Assembly (NCBI GenBank): GCA_017434025.1
Contig: JAFRGC010000013.1
Span: 46,411 to 110,410, forward strand
From: Mogibacterium sp.
Lineage (GTDB): Bacteria > Bacillota > Clostridia > Peptostreptococcales > Anaerovoracaceae
Direction of reading: 5' to 3'
Length of the DNA: 64,000 nucleotides
Position numbers and translations under genes: made by a program. Every line of letters starts with the position of its first letter. The first letter of the stretch is position 1. Below the pieces are notes generated by a model that made no database searches, was not told where the DNA came from, and was given only the letters and a program-made list of their open reading frames with translations. Of the stretch, positions 35,745 to 44,953 are shown piece by piece.

Positions 35745-37280
35745 CTACCTCAGGTCTCTGGCTGCCGGAAGGCCGAAAGCTCCTTCCGCAGACATAGCGC
35801 CGTCTATGATCGCGTACTGCATGACATCCGTTGCCAGTGCGGCAAATGCATCGAAGTTGACTTCTTCCTTGTTCGTTGACATAACAAAGATCGTATCTCC
35901 GTCCATTGTGCTGTGCACTGGTTTGATCGCTCTGGCATAAGCATCGTGAAGGATCGATGCAAGTTTGTTAGCCTGCGATTTGGTAAGTTTCGCATTAGTG
36001 ATCAGACATGCGATAGTTGTATTGAATGGGATATCGTAGCCTTTGTCTCTTTCTTCCTCTTCAGAAAGCTCATAAGGGTCGACATATACAGGTTCCTGGA
36101 TCGGTTCCGGAGCAGGTTCAAAGACAGGCTGTTCAGGCGCTGTCTCCGGTTCAGCAAAGATAGCATCCTCTGATGCGAACATATCCGCACTGACTTCTTC
36201 TGCAACAGGTTCCTCAACAGTTTCCTGAATTTCGGTGATCTCCGGTTCCGGTTCTGGTTCCGGAACTGGTTCTTCAAATACTGCAGACTCTTCCTCAACT
36301 GGTTCAGACACTGCAGGTTCCTCAACAGCCGGTTCAACTACTGCAGGTTCATCAGCTGCTGTCTCAGGAACTGCAGGCTCTTCAACAACTGGTTCAGGCA
36401 CTGCCGGTTCAGGTTCAGCTGACTCGGCTATATCGGATACCAAGGCAGCCGGCTCTTCTGCAGGAGCTTCCGGCTCGGAAGCTTGCTCATATGCCTCCAT
36501 TATGGCTTTGGCAATATCGGATCTGTCATCGGGATCGGCACTCTCACGTGTCTTCGTCTCTTCTGCTGCCATATATTTGATCTCATTCAGATCGAGTTCC
36601 TTTTCAGACTGTGAGTGAAGCATTTCCTTGAGGATCTTGATCGTTCCCTGGATCTTGGATCCGTCTCTGGTCCTCAGTCCCGCAATGATATTGCCTGCTC
36701 CGTTATATACATCAGCGCATGCGTTGACTGCAGCGATTGCGCCTACCTGCACAACGTCATCTCCACAGGCAAAAGTTCCAAGTCCGGTCTTCATAGAGCG
36801 ATCCATGCCGAGCATCTTACCGCATGTCGCTCCTGTGCCGGCACCGTGGTTGCCAGGCAGGAATGTCCCGGAGTAAGCACATTCAACGGCCTGCATTCCC
36901 AGGAATGCATCAGGGAAAACATCGCTTCTTCCGACTGCAAGGTCATACAGTGACGCTCCCGGAACGATCGGGACGACGATACCGTCTCCTACGCTGAAGC
37001 CTATTCCCTTCTGTGCCAAAGCTCTCATGACTCCGGATGCTGCCTCAAGTCCGAAAGCCGATCCTCCGCTGAGAACAACAGCATTTACTGTCTGAACGGT
37101 ATTCTCAGATCTGAGCAGATCGGTCTCGCGTGTTGCCGGAGCACCGCCCCTCACATCGACACCCGCAACAGCACCCTCCTCACAAATGATTACTGTGCAG
37201 CCGGTACCTGCTTCTGAATATTCTGCATTGCCCAGTCTGAATCCTTCAATGTCACCGATATCGATTTTCCTGACCTTCAT
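35745..37280 (-). CDS. P1-family (DmpA-like, S58) peptidase with long Glu/Pro-rich insert
   Basis: 511 residues from the ATG at 37278-37280, against about 320-350 for the family. Typical segments are AGVDVRGGAPATRETDLL, VVLSGGSAFGLEAASGVM, NHGAGTGATCGKMLG and, late, NTTIACLITNAKLTK with HDAYARAIKPVHSTMDGDTIF. In S58 enzymes autocleavage before the Ser/Thr of that late motif (here Thr about 421) creates the active N-terminal nucleophile. Between the alpha and beta parts lies an extra acidic, Pro-rich stretch (about residues 265-415) with tandem EEPAV-type units. No signal peptide is seen. Substrate unknown (aminopeptidase or amidase). Confidence 0.85.
   Translation of the reverse strand: MKVRKIDIGDIEGFRLGNAEYSEAGTGCTVIICEEGAVAGVDVRGGAPATRETDLLRSENTVQTVNAVVLSGGSAFGLEAASGVMRALAQKGIGFSVGDGIVVPIVPGASLYDLAVGRSDVFPDAFLGMQAVECAYSGTFLPGNHGAGTGATCGKMLGMDRSMKTGLGTFACGDDVVQVGAIAAVNACADVYNGAGNIIAGLRTRDGSKIQGTIKILKEMLHSQSEKELDLNEIKYMAAEETKTRESADPDDRSDIAKAIMEAYEQASEPEAPAEEPAALVSDIAESAEPEPAVPEPVVEEPAVPETAADEPAVVEPAVEEPAVSEPVEEESAVFEEPVPEPEPEPEITEIQETVEEPVAEEVSADMFASEDAIFAEPETAPEQPVFEPAPEPIQEPVYVDPYELSEEEERDKGYDIPFNTTIACLITNAKLTKSQANKLASILHDAYARAIKPVHSTMDGDTIFVMSTNKEEVNFDAFAALATDVMQYAIIDGAMSAEGAFGLPAARDLR
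36050..36485 (-). repeat. Degenerate Glu-Pro repeat region inside the P1 peptidase gene
   Basis: The coding strand is built from recurring GAACCTGCAGTT-like blocks encoding variations of EPAV, EEPAV and PEPEPE. The units are imperfect, about 5-10 residues each. The reading frame stays open throughout and resumes in a normal catalytic domain, so it is an in-frame expansion and not a broken gene. Confidence 0.75.
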
Positions 37281-37324
37281 ATCTGACCATCCCCTTTGAC
37301 CAATCACATGGAATCCCCATAAGA

Positions 37325-37345
37325 TGTACTATTTTGTACATTGTA
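37325..37345 (-). promoter_or_regulatory. Possible promoter -10 and TGTAC inverted repeat before the P1 peptidase
   Basis: A TACAAT hexamer (37340-37345, minus strand) lies 60 bases before the ATG. It abuts an inverted repeat TGTAC-N6-GTACA (37325-37340). No good -35 is visible 16-18 bases upstream in the T-rich tract, so this is a weak call. Confidence 0.3.
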
Positions 37346-37383
37346 ACATATTTAAAAAAAAACACAAAAAAATCCCGAAATAC

Positions 37384-37552
37384 CGTCAAGCTTTTAATTG
37401 ACGCCCTATCGAAACAGATAAGGTGGGTACTTCCTGAGCCTGGCTTCTGTAGTCCACTCCATGGAGGCTTTACATAATGCTTCCGCATCGGAATCCCTTT
37501 AAGAAAGTGTAGGTTCAATTAAGTTAGCTTTAACGAATATTCCAGGACGAAG
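37384..37552 (-). ncRNA. ssrS: Probable 6S RNA (SsrS)
   Basis: The 276-base gap between yebC and the P1 peptidase has no open frame of note but looks like a structured RNA on the minus strand. It contains TTGAACCTACACTTT followed by AAAGGGA, then GGACTACAGA, and ends near GTACCCACCTT with GGGCGTCAA; this block order is what I recall from clostridial 6S RNAs. A CGTCAA/TTGACG hairpin (37384-37403) and a later T-run (37366-37372) may form the 3' end. Boundaries are approximate. 6S RNA sequesters sigma-A RNA polymerase by mimicking an open promoter. Confidence 0.65.
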
Positions 37553-37583
37553 ATCCGTTATTATTCAGTTATCGGATGATCTA

Positions 37584-38312
37584 TCACTCAAGATCGAGGT
37601 CGCAGTTGAAGTAAACCTTCTGGACATCGTCGTTGTCTTCGAGCGATGTGATGAGTTTGGTAAGAGCCTTGATCGCGCTCTCATCAGTTACAGTTGCTTC
37701 CATCGAAGGGATCTGCTCGATCTCTGCCTCGACGATTTCAAATCCTGCATCCTTGACAGCCTGATGGACTTCGTTGAATGCAGATGGTTCGGTCCTGATC
37801 TCGAAATTGTCCTCATTAACGATCATATCGTCAGCGCCGGCATCGAGTGCTGTCATCATGACTTCTTCCTCATCGAGATCCTCAGAGTCAACAATGATAA
37901 CACCTGCGCGTGAGAACATATATGAAACGCATCCCGGTGTACCGAGATTGCCGCCGTTCTTATCGAACACGGATCTTACGAATGATGCGGTCCTGTTCTT
38001 GTTATCCGTCAGTGCTTCTACTATTACAGCTACTCCGGATGGTCCGTAACCTTCGAACTGCAGCTCTTCGTAGGATTCTCCTCCGAGTTCGCCTGTGCCC
38101 TTCTTGATAGCTCTGTTGATGTTATCGTTAGGCATACCGATGGCCTTAGCCTTATCGATAGCGACTCTTAGCGAAGGATTGAATTCAGGATCTCCACCAC
38201 CCTTAGCTGCAACGATGATCTGTCTTGAATACTTGGTAAACATCGCTGAACGCTTGGAGTCCTGAGCTGATTTTCTGTTAGCTATTGTTCCATGCCTGCC
38301 CAATGGAGACAC
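37584..38312 (-). CDS. yebC: YebC/PmpR-family regulator
   Basis: 242 residues. GTIANRKSAQDSKRSAMFTKYSRQI, GGGDPEFNPSLRVAIDKAKAIGMPNDNINRAIKKG and the GYGPSGVAVIVEALTDNKNRT block are the TACO1/YebC core. Members act as transcription regulators or, in newer work, as ribosome-associated helpers at difficult sequences such as polyproline. Start ATG at 38312 gives MSPLGRHGTIANRK, a known clostridial variant of the usual MSGHSKW opening. Confidence 0.95.
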   Translation of the reverse strand: MSPLGRHGTIANRKSAQDSKRSAMFTKYSRQIIVAAKGGGDPEFNPSLRVAIDKAKAIGMPNDNINRAIKKGTGELGGESYEELQFEGYGPSGVAVIVEALTDNKNRTASFVRSVFDKNGGNLGTPGCVSYMFSRAGVIIVDSEDLDEEEVMMTALDAGADDMIVNEDNFEIRTEPSAFNEVHQAVKDAGFEIVEAEIEQIPSMEATVTDESAIKALTKLITSLEDNDDVQKVYFNCDLDLE

Positions 38313-38366
38313 CTCCTTTTGATATAGAATCTATTGATTATCTGTATTTCAATAATGATTATACTA

Positions 38367-41300
38367 CTAGCGAATCTCATCTTCAAGATTCTTGAAAGCC
38401 GTAGACATCATAAGCTTGATCCTGTTGAGCTGATTGACATTCGATGCGCCAGGGTCATAATCGATCGCTACGATATTAGCTTTGTCATCATATTGCCTGA
38501 GGGCTTTGAGCATACCTTTGCCCGCCACGTGATTCGGCAGACATGCGAAAGGCTGCAGACAAAGGATGTTCTTGACGCCGTCATCAATGAGATCGACCAT
38601 CTCGCCGGTGAGCAGCCAGCCTTCTCCGCACTGATTGCCTACAGAAATGAATCTCTCTGCGTTAGCTGCAGTGTGTTCGATCCTGGCATCCGGAGTAAAT
38701 CTCTTGCTCTCTTCGCACGCTTCCCTTGCGTATTTGCGGTACGATTCGATGAATGTGATCATCGCTTTGTTCATCGCCATGTCTTTCCATGTCCCGGAGA
38801 GATTGTTGTAGTTGAAGATCTTGTTGATAAACCCGTACTCGAAGAAGTCGATAAATGACGGAACGACTGCCTCTCCGCCCTCCTCCTCGATCGTCTCAAC
38901 GAGATTGTTGTTGGCGTTAGGATGATACTTAACGAGGATCTCTCCCACGATACCGACTCTCGGTTTGACAAGGTCTTCATCGATAGGAATGCTGTCAAAA
39001 TCCCTGACGATCGCCTTGAGATTCTTCCGGAACTGCTTCTTATTTAGATCCTGGCAATTCTTCACGATCTTGTCGAACCAGGAATCCATAACTGCCTGAG
39101 CTGATCCTTTTTCCAGCTCGTAAGGTCTTATCCTGTACAGGCACTTCATCATGATATCGCCATAAAGCGCACCGTAAACGAGTTGCAGCGCCATTCTAGG
39201 TGTGATCGTAAATCCAGGGTTCTTCTCAAGGCCTACCATGTTGAAAGAGATAACAGGTATCTGTTCCATTCCAAGGTCTTTGAGGGCCTTGCGCAGGAGC
39301 GCGACATAGTTGCTCGCCCTGCATCCGCCGCCGGTCTGTGACATGAAGACTCCGGTCTTGCTCAGATCATATTTACCTGATTTGAGCGCATAAATGATCT
39401 GTCCAAGAGTAACTATCGTAGGATAGCAGGCATCATTATTCACATATCTGAGGCCTTCTTCTTCGGACTCTTTCGTGACTGCAGGCAGCAGAACAGCATT
39501 ATATCCTGAGGAACGCAGCACAGGTTCGAAATACTGGAAATGGATCGGTGACATCTGCGGTACAAGCAGTGTATAGCCTTCCAGTCTCATCTGTTTGGTG
39601 AACAGTTTGCGCATATACGGATTGTTGATCTTTCTGGTCTTAGTTCCCAGCTTGTCGCGCTCTTCGAGAGCAGCCTTGAGCGACCTGATCCTGATCCTTG
39701 CAGCACCGAGATTAGCACCTTCATCGATCTTGAGAACCGTATAGAGCTTGTTGTTCATCTCAAGCAGCTCATCGACCTCATCGGTTGTGACTGCGTCCAG
39801 ACCGCATCCGAAAGAATTCAGCTGGATGACTTCCAGATCATCTCGCTGTCCGGCATAGATAGCAGCTTTATAGAGTCTTGAATGATAGACCCACTGATCG
39901 AGTATCCTGATCGGCCTTGCTGCCCTTACCTTCCAGCTGACGGAGTCCTCAGAAAGAACTACCATATCCTGCTGTGTGATGAGTTCGTCGATGCCGTGAT
40001 TGATCTCAGGGTCGATATGATAAGGTCTTCCGGTAAGGATGATACCCTTCTTATGATGATCATTCATATACCGCAGAGCTCTGTCTCCGGCATCCTGGAC
40101 CATCCTCTTGTAATTCTTCTGCGCATTTCTGCCTGCCCTGAGAGCATGGGAGATCTCAAGGATATCTGTCCCTATTCCATACAGCGAATACTTTCTCTTG
40201 TCTCTTCCGAGATGATAGCTCTCTACGATATTCTCCGTACTTGCAAGATCGACGTCTCTCATTCCTGAGAAGAACTTGGTCATCTCCTGAATGAATCTGT
40301 CATCATTATCGTAAGGAACGAAAGGATGATAGAACTCGACTTTCTTATCGAAGAAATAATCTGCCATGTTCTTGTCGATCACTTCAGGATATGTGGCGAC
40401 TATTGGACAGTTATAGTGGTTCGGTGCTGTCGAGTCTTCGACCATTTCATAATTGATCGAAGGATAGAAGATCCTTGTCACGCCATTCTCGACCAGCCAC
40501 TTGATGTGACCGTGAACGAGTTTGGCCGGATAACACGCTGTATCGGATGAAATGGTATCCATACCGCTCTGATAGATCTCTTTGCTGCTCTGCGGACTGA
40601 TAACGACCCTGAATCCCAGCTTAGTGAAGAATGCATGCCAGAACGGATAGTTTTCATACATATTGAGTACGCGCGGTATTCCGATCGTTCCTCTCTTGGC
40701 CTCTTCTTCGCTGAGGACCGGTCTGTCAAACAGCAGCTGCGCTTTGATCTTATACAGATTAGGAAGTTCAGATTTCTCTGTCTTGATCCCTGCACCTTTC
40801 TCGCATCTGTTCCCGGTGATGTAGCGGCTGCCGTCGGAGAATTTGGAAATGGTGAGAAGGCAGTTATTGCCGCATCTCCCGCATCTCGCATTGGATGTTT
40901 TGACAGAAAAGCTGTCGACATCCTCAAGCGGCATGATATCCGAAACATCTCCTTCGGTATAATCCTCACAGGCAACTATCGCAGCACCGTAAGCTCCCAT
41001 CAGGCCCGAGATCTCAGGTCTGATGACATTCTTGCCAAGTATCAGTTCAAGGCTGCGAAGAACTGCATCATTGAGGAATGTGCCGCCCTGTACGACAACA
41101 TTCGGTCCGGTTTCTTCTGTATTCCTCAGTTTGATGACTTTATACAGCGCATTCTTGATAACAGAGTAAGACAGTCCGGCAGAGATGTCAGCAATGCTGG
41201 CACCTTCCTTCTGTGACTGTTTTACCTTGGAGTTCATGAAGACTGTACACCTCGTTCCGAGATCGACAGGCCTCTTGGATGTAAGAGCTTCCTGTGCAAA

Positions 41301-42692
41301 TTCCGGAACTGTCATACTGACGGATTTCGCATACGTCTCAAGGAAAGATCCGCAGCCGGATGAACACGCCTCATTCAGCATGATGCTGCTGATAGCGCCG
41401 TCCTTGATCTTCATGCATTTCATATCCTGACCGCCGATGTCGAGAATGAAACTGACATCAGGCAGGAACTGTCTGGCTGCTTTGTAGTGAGCCATGGTTT
41501 CGATCTCGCCGCCATCCAGTCTGAATGCCGCTTTGATCAGACCTTCCCCATAGCCGGTAACTACAGAGCGTCCTATATACGCAGCTTCAGGAAGCATTCC
41601 GTATACTTCTTTGAGAACACATTTGACAACTGCGAGCGGATCGCCTTCGTTGTTCTGGTAGTGTTCATAGAGAAGCTTCCTTTTACTGTCTATCAACGCT
41701 GCTTTGGTCGTTGTTGATCCCGCATCGATACCCAGGAAAACAGGACCGACAGCATCAGCGATATCGCCCCTGACGATCTTTGCGGATGCATGTCTTGCTT
41801 TGAATTCTTCGTATTCTTCTTCCGACTCAAACAGAGGTCTCAGATATTTGGTATCAGAAACATCTTCCGGTGATGCATTATGCAGTTTGTCTATCAGTGA
41901 GCTGAGTTTGACCGGCTCTTCGTTATCTGCAAGGTATGCTGCTCCGAGAGCCACGAAAAACTTCGCGTTGTCCGGGAAAATCACGTTCTCTGGTTTGAGA
42001 TCAAGTGTTTCTATGAAACGCTTTCTGAGTTCCGAAAGGTACTCGAGAGGTCCGCCGAGGAAAGCGACATTACCTTTGATAGGACGGCCGCATGCAAGTC
42101 CTGAGATCATCTGGTTAACAACAGCCTGGAAAATCGATGCCGCGATATCCGATGACTTGGCCCCGTCATTGATCAGTGGCTGAATGTCAGTTTTGGCAAA
42201 AACTCCGCATCTCGACGCGATCGGATAGATGATCGAATAGTTCTTAGCAGCTTCATTGAGCCCGCCTGCATCTGTATTGAGGAGTACTGCCATCTGATCT
42301 ATGAACGCTCCGGTACCGCCAGCGCAGGTACCATTCATTCTCTGTTCCACAGTCGATCCATAGAACGTGATCTTAGCGTCTTCGCCGCCGAGTTCAATAG
42401 CAACATCGGTCTGTGGTATCAGTTTCTCGACAGCATTGCTGCACGCGATGACTTCCTGTTCGAATTTGATTCCGAACAGGTCTGCCAGAGACAACCCTCC
42501 TGAACCGGTGATGACAGCTTTGAGAGTGAGATCCCCCTTCTCTGCCCGGAGTTCTTCAAGAAGCTCTCCTGCCTTCTCGAAGACATTTGACATATGTCTC
42601 TCATATTTTGAATATACAATGTTGTCATTATCGTCGAGAACAACCAGCTTGACTGTAGTCGAACCAACATCGATACCAAGTCTTAATTTCAT
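38367..42692 (-). CDS. 2-hydroxyacyl-CoA dehydratase activase-like protein (two ASKHA units fused to DUF2229/dehydratase-like domain)
   Basis: 1441 residues. Two BadF/HgdC-type ASKHA ATPase modules occur in tandem: LRLGIDVGSTTVKLVVLDD (1-270) and VFLGIDAGSTTTKAALIDS (about 315-590), the second with NEACSSGCGSFLE, whose Cys resemble the HgdC cluster ligands. Then come a four-Cys element (CGRCGNNC near 625), a DUF2229 region (GIPRVLNMYENYPFWHAFF) and a dehydratase-subunit-like region rich in Cys. Family activases use ATP to inject an electron into a dehydratase. No separate dehydratase subunit is nearby, so the real target is unknown. Full-length relatives of this size are common in Clostridia. 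Confidence 0.85.
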   Translation of the reverse strand: MKLRLGIDVGSTTVKLVVLDDNDNIVYSKYERHMSNVFEKAGELLEELRAEKGDLTLKAVITGSGGLSLADLFGIKFEQEVIACSNAVEKLIPQTDVAIELGGEDAKITFYGSTVEQRMNGTCAGGTGAFIDQMAVLLNTDAGGLNEAAKNYSIIYPIASRCGVFAKTDIQPLINDGAKSSDIAASIFQAVVNQMISGLACGRPIKGNVAFLGGPLEYLSELRKRFIETLDLKPENVIFPDNAKFFVALGAAYLADNEEPVKLSSLIDKLHNASPEDVSDTKYLRPLFESEEEYEEFKARHASAKIVRGDIADAVGPVFLGIDAGSTTTKAALIDSKRKLLYEHYQNNEGDPLAVVKCVLKEVYGMLPEAAYIGRSVVTGYGEGLIKAAFRLDGGEIETMAHYKAARQFLPDVSFILDIGGQDMKCMKIKDGAISSIMLNEACSSGCGSFLETYAKSVSMTVPEFAQEALTSKRPVDLGTRCTVFMNSKVKQSQKEGASIADISAGLSYSVIKNALYKVIKLRNTEETGPNVVVQGGTFLNDAVLRSLELILGKNVIRPEISGLMGAYGAAIVACEDYTEGDVSDIMPLEDVDSFSVKTSNARCGRCGNNCLLTISKFSDGSRYITGNRCEKGAGIKTEKSELPNLYKIKAQLLFDRPVLSEEEAKRGTIGIPRVLNMYENYPFWHAFFTKLGFRVVISPQSSKEIYQSGMDTISSDTACYPAKLVHGHIKWLVENGVTRIFYPSINYEMVEDSTAPNHYNCPIVATYPEVIDKNMADYFFDKKVEFYHPFVPYDNDDRFIQEMTKFFSGMRDVDLASTENIVESYHLGRDKRKYSLYGIGTDILEISHALRAGRNAQKNYKRMVQDAGDRALRYMNDHHKKGIILTGRPYHIDPEINHGIDELITQQDMVVLSEDSVSWKVRAARPIRILDQWVYHSRLYKAAIYAGQRDDLEVIQLNSFGCGLDAVTTDEVDELLEMNNKLYTVLKIDEGANLGAARIRIRSLKAALEERDKLGTKTRKINNPYMRKLFTKQMRLEGYTLLVPQMSPIHFQYFEPVLRSSGYNAVLLPAVTKESEEEGLRYVNNDACYPTIVTLGQIIYALKSGKYDLSKTGVFMSQTGGGCRASNYVALLRKALKDLGMEQIPVISFNMVGLEKNPGFTITPRMALQLVYGALYGDIMMKCLYRIRPYELEKGSAQAVMDSWFDKIVKNCQDLNKKQFRKNLKAIVRDFDSIPIDEDLVKPRVGIVGEILVKYHPNANNNLVETIEEEGGEAVVPSFIDFFEYGFINKIFNYNNLSGTWKDMAMNKAMITFIESYRKYAREACEESKRFTPDARIEHTAANAERFISVGNQCGEGWLLTGEMVDLIDDGVKNILCLQPFACLPNHVAGKGMLKALRQYDDKANIVAIDYDPGASNVNQLNRIKLMMSTAFKNLEDEIR

Positions 42693-42734
42693 GTAAAATT
42701 CCTCAAAAAACTATAAAACAAGAGATCTGCAATC

Positions 42735-42765
42735 CCAATAAAAAAAGATTTATTTAAGTAATAAC
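42735..42765 (-). terminator. Terminator of rnpB
   Basis: After the RNase P RNA 3' end the minus strand reads a weak TTATT-N5-AATAA hairpin followed by ATC and a run of seven T. Most of the 73 bases between rnpB and the activase gene are used by this element and the SD. Confidence 0.5.
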
Positions 42766-43103
42766 GGGCAGACCGTAAGCCGGGTTCTGTATCTGACGAT
42801 CATCCATCTAGTACTGCAATTGCTTGCAGCATCATGCGGCTCACCTGCGGGCGGGTACGGGCCGCACCCATGTTGCCCAACTCAGCCTTGCTCCGGATGG
42901 GGTTTACACGGCTGTCATGTCTCCATGACACCGGTGAGCTCTTACCTCACCATTTCAACCTTGCCACGGCATTACCCGTTTCGGCGGAGTGTTTCTGTTG
43001 CACTTTCCCTATAGTTACCTACGGCGGACGTTATCCGTCATCCTTGCCCTGCGGAGCCCGGACTTTCCTCATGTCATAAGACACGCGATCGCCTGGTCTA
43101 CCC
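42766..43103 (-). ncRNA. rnpB: RNase P RNA, type A
   Basis: About 338 bases. The minus strand contains the universal GAGGAAAGTCCGGGC, CCGTAGGTAACTATAGGGAAAG, AGTGCAACAGAAA and the 3' ACAGAACCCGGCTTACGG. Ends pair as GGGTAGACC / GGTCTGCCC (P1). The fold follows the ancestral type A plan used by Clostridia, not the Bacillus type B. A sigma-A promoter lies 20-47 bases upstream. Confidence 0.96.
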
Positions 43104-43122
43104 GATATCAAATACCTGATAT

Positions 43123-43150
43123 ATTATATTCAACAAATTTATTATTTCAA
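43123..43150 (-). promoter_or_regulatory. Sigma-A promoter of rnpB
   Basis: Minus-strand TTGAAA (43145-43150), 16-base spacer, TATAAT (43123-43128). The start would fall near 43116, leaving a short ATATCAGGTATTTGATAT hairpin before the mature RNA end. Confidence 0.7.
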
Positions 43151-43180
43151 TGAAGATTTTGCGATTATTGAACTCAGTTT

Positions 43181-44254
43181 CTATTTTGTGGAAGGCTGTC
43201 TGCTGCCAGGACTGTTCTTCAGCAGTTCCATGCAGAAGTTGATAATGATCAGCACAATAAATACCATTCCGATATATCCCTGTGCCGGATACAGAAACTC
43301 AACAAGTCTCTTGAATCCCGTGAGACCCAGGGAGAAACCTGCAGCAGCTCCGAATACGATGATATACTTTTTAGCTGGATTATCCGGAAGCTTGGTGCTG
43401 AATCCGTAATAGGTGCTTGTACCGGTCGAATACACCGCACCGTAGAGTATTACTGCGTATATAACATTGAGCACAGGCGATATCCTTGCTGAGTACCCGA
43501 GCATCGGAAGATCAAGCCCGCTGGAGAACGCCATATCAGTCAGAAGCGCGCGCAGCAGCAGCAATGTAAGGATGCCCAGGCATAATGTTCCCATCACTGC
43601 GCCGAAATACGCATTTTTTGCGTTCTTCGCATTCAGGGCTGAATTACCCGACATGGTGATCATCCCAGTTGTATTGTATGCCATGAAAACAACTGCAGAT
43701 ATGAACCAGTTTGGTGACATTCTGCCCGGCCGATACCCTGTAACAGCACCGCTTTGTCCGAAATCAGCGCGAATCGTCAGGATGATCGTAAATATTCCGA
43801 TTACGAAAAGCACCGGAACGATCAGCCGGAAAATCCTTGAGACTCTTTCGAAATCGCCAAGGACTGTGACGACACACAGAACAGCAATAATGATCCCGCC
43901 GATGACTTTACTGATCCCGAACTGCTGATTCAGGAGTGAACCGCCGGCTGCAGTCATAGCTATGATCATCGAATAGTATATCGCTGCAAGAGTCCAGCCG
44001 ATCATTCCATCGATATACTTGTTATTGAACGGTGATATCAGTTTGCCAAGGTCAGCAGTTTCTTTGCTCCTTGCGATATATGTCAGCATGCACGCAAGCA
44101 GTATAAAGCATATTGTGCTCGCAACTGCTCCATAGTAACCACGGCTGCCAAACACACCGAAAAACTGCCAGCATTCTCTGCCGGAAGCGAATCCGGCTCC
44201 CATAATGACCCCGATATATAACGATGTGATCTCGATCCAGTTAAGTTTCTTCAT
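43181..44254 (-). CDS. YkvI-family membrane transporter
   Basis: 357 residues, ten or eleven hydrophobic helices, APC/LeuT-like superfamily. The opening IEITSLYIGVIMGAGFASGRECWQFFG carries the broken-helix glycine motif (GAGFASGRE) typical of YkvI (COG3949). The substrate is unknown. It overlaps the trmK stop by four bases, an odd partner for a tRNA methylase, and ends the sigA operon 31 bases before the rnpB promoter. Confidence 0.85.
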   Translation of the reverse strand: MKKLNWIEITSLYIGVIMGAGFASGRECWQFFGVFGSRGYYGAVASTICFILLACMLTYIARSKETADLGKLISPFNNKYIDGMIGWTLAAIYYSMIIAMTAAGGSLLNQQFGISKVIGGIIIAVLCVVTVLGDFERVSRIFRLIVPVLFVIGIFTIILTIRADFGQSGAVTGYRPGRMSPNWFISAVVFMAYNTTGMITMSGNSALNAKNAKNAYFGAVMGTLCLGILTLLLLRALLTDMAFSSGLDLPMLGYSARISPVLNVIYAVILYGAVYSTGTSTYYGFSTKLPDNPAKKYIIVFGAAAGFSLGLTGFKRLVEFLYPAQGYIGMVFIVLIIINFCMELLKNSPGSRQPSTK

Positions 44255-44952
44255 CGTATCAATTCTGTGAGGTATTCTCTGTCTGCAACGAGCTGTGTGA
44301 TCAGATCACTGTGGTCAGCGTTGCTGTTACGGAGATTCTCTATCTGTTCTGTAATACTGCCGATCTTCCATCCTATGCGTTTTGCAGCAAGGTCATGATC
44401 AGCCAGGACGATCGAATCCGGATATTTCCATCGTATGTCTCCTTCAGGATAAGGTGCTTCTCTGTGAAGCACACCGGATGGAACAGCGGTTATGATCTCA
44501 CAGACGAACTTCCCTTCCGGTGCCAGATCTTCATCTGTGATGTCCCATCCATGCGTATACAGGAAAAATCTGAGATCTCCGGAATACTTCCGAGGCTGCA
44601 GGATCAGTTTGGAGAAACTGCGGCTCTTCTGTATATCGCTTTTCAATATTTCTATTATCGTAAAACCGCCAAGGCCTGCGATGATGATATCATCGACTTC
44701 CCCTTCACAGATCGTTGTCAGCCCGTCGCCTACTCTGAAACACGTAGGATCTACGGTGATCCCGGCAAGTTCAAAGGTTTCGATCGCTTTCTTGAGTGAT
44801 CCGTCACTGATATCAGACATGATCACTGCCGGAGAAACTTTATTGCGCATCAAAAGCATTGGGACGTATCCATGATCCGTCCCAATGTCTGCAGCAGTCT
44901 CACCCTGCTGTACTTTACCTGCTATTGAATAGATCCTCTTGCTGAGCCTCAT
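44251..44952 (-). CDS. trmK: tRNA (adenine(22)-N1)-methyltransferase TrmK
   Basis: 233 residues from ATG 44952 (MRLSKRIYSIAGKVQQG). SAM-binding TAADIGTDHGYVPMLLM, NPPR-like catalytic region as IIAGLGGFTIIEIL and QPRKYSGDLRFFLYTHGW identify TrmK, which makes m1A22 in tRNA-Ser/Tyr of Bacillota. Readings that begin further upstream run into sigA and lack similarity. It starts one base after the sigA stop; sigA-trmK order is conserved in Bacillota. Confidence 0.94.
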   Translation of the reverse strand: MRLSKRIYSIAGKVQQGETAADIGTDHGYVPMLLMRNKVSPAVIMSDISDGSLKKAIETFELAGITVDPTCFRVGDGLTTICEGEVDDIIIAGLGGFTIIEILKSDIQKSRSFSKLILQPRKYSGDLRFFLYTHGWDITDEDLAPEGKFVCEIITAVPSGVLHREAPYPEGDIRWKYPDSIVLADHDLAAKRIGWKIGSITEQIENLRNSNADHSDLITQLVADREYLTELIR

Positions 44953-44953
44953 A

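Noticed and set aside
36235-36618. Gly/Ser/Thr-rich plus-strand frame opposite the P1 peptidase repeat
   Set aside because: It is the mirror of the Glu/Pro repeat and has no start signal; the minus-strand frame continues into a conserved catalytic domain.
43129-43180. CRISPR array or other direct-repeat array anywhere in the window
   Set aside because: No regularly spaced repeats of 24-40 bases were seen; AT-rich gaps such as this one hold only promoter elements.
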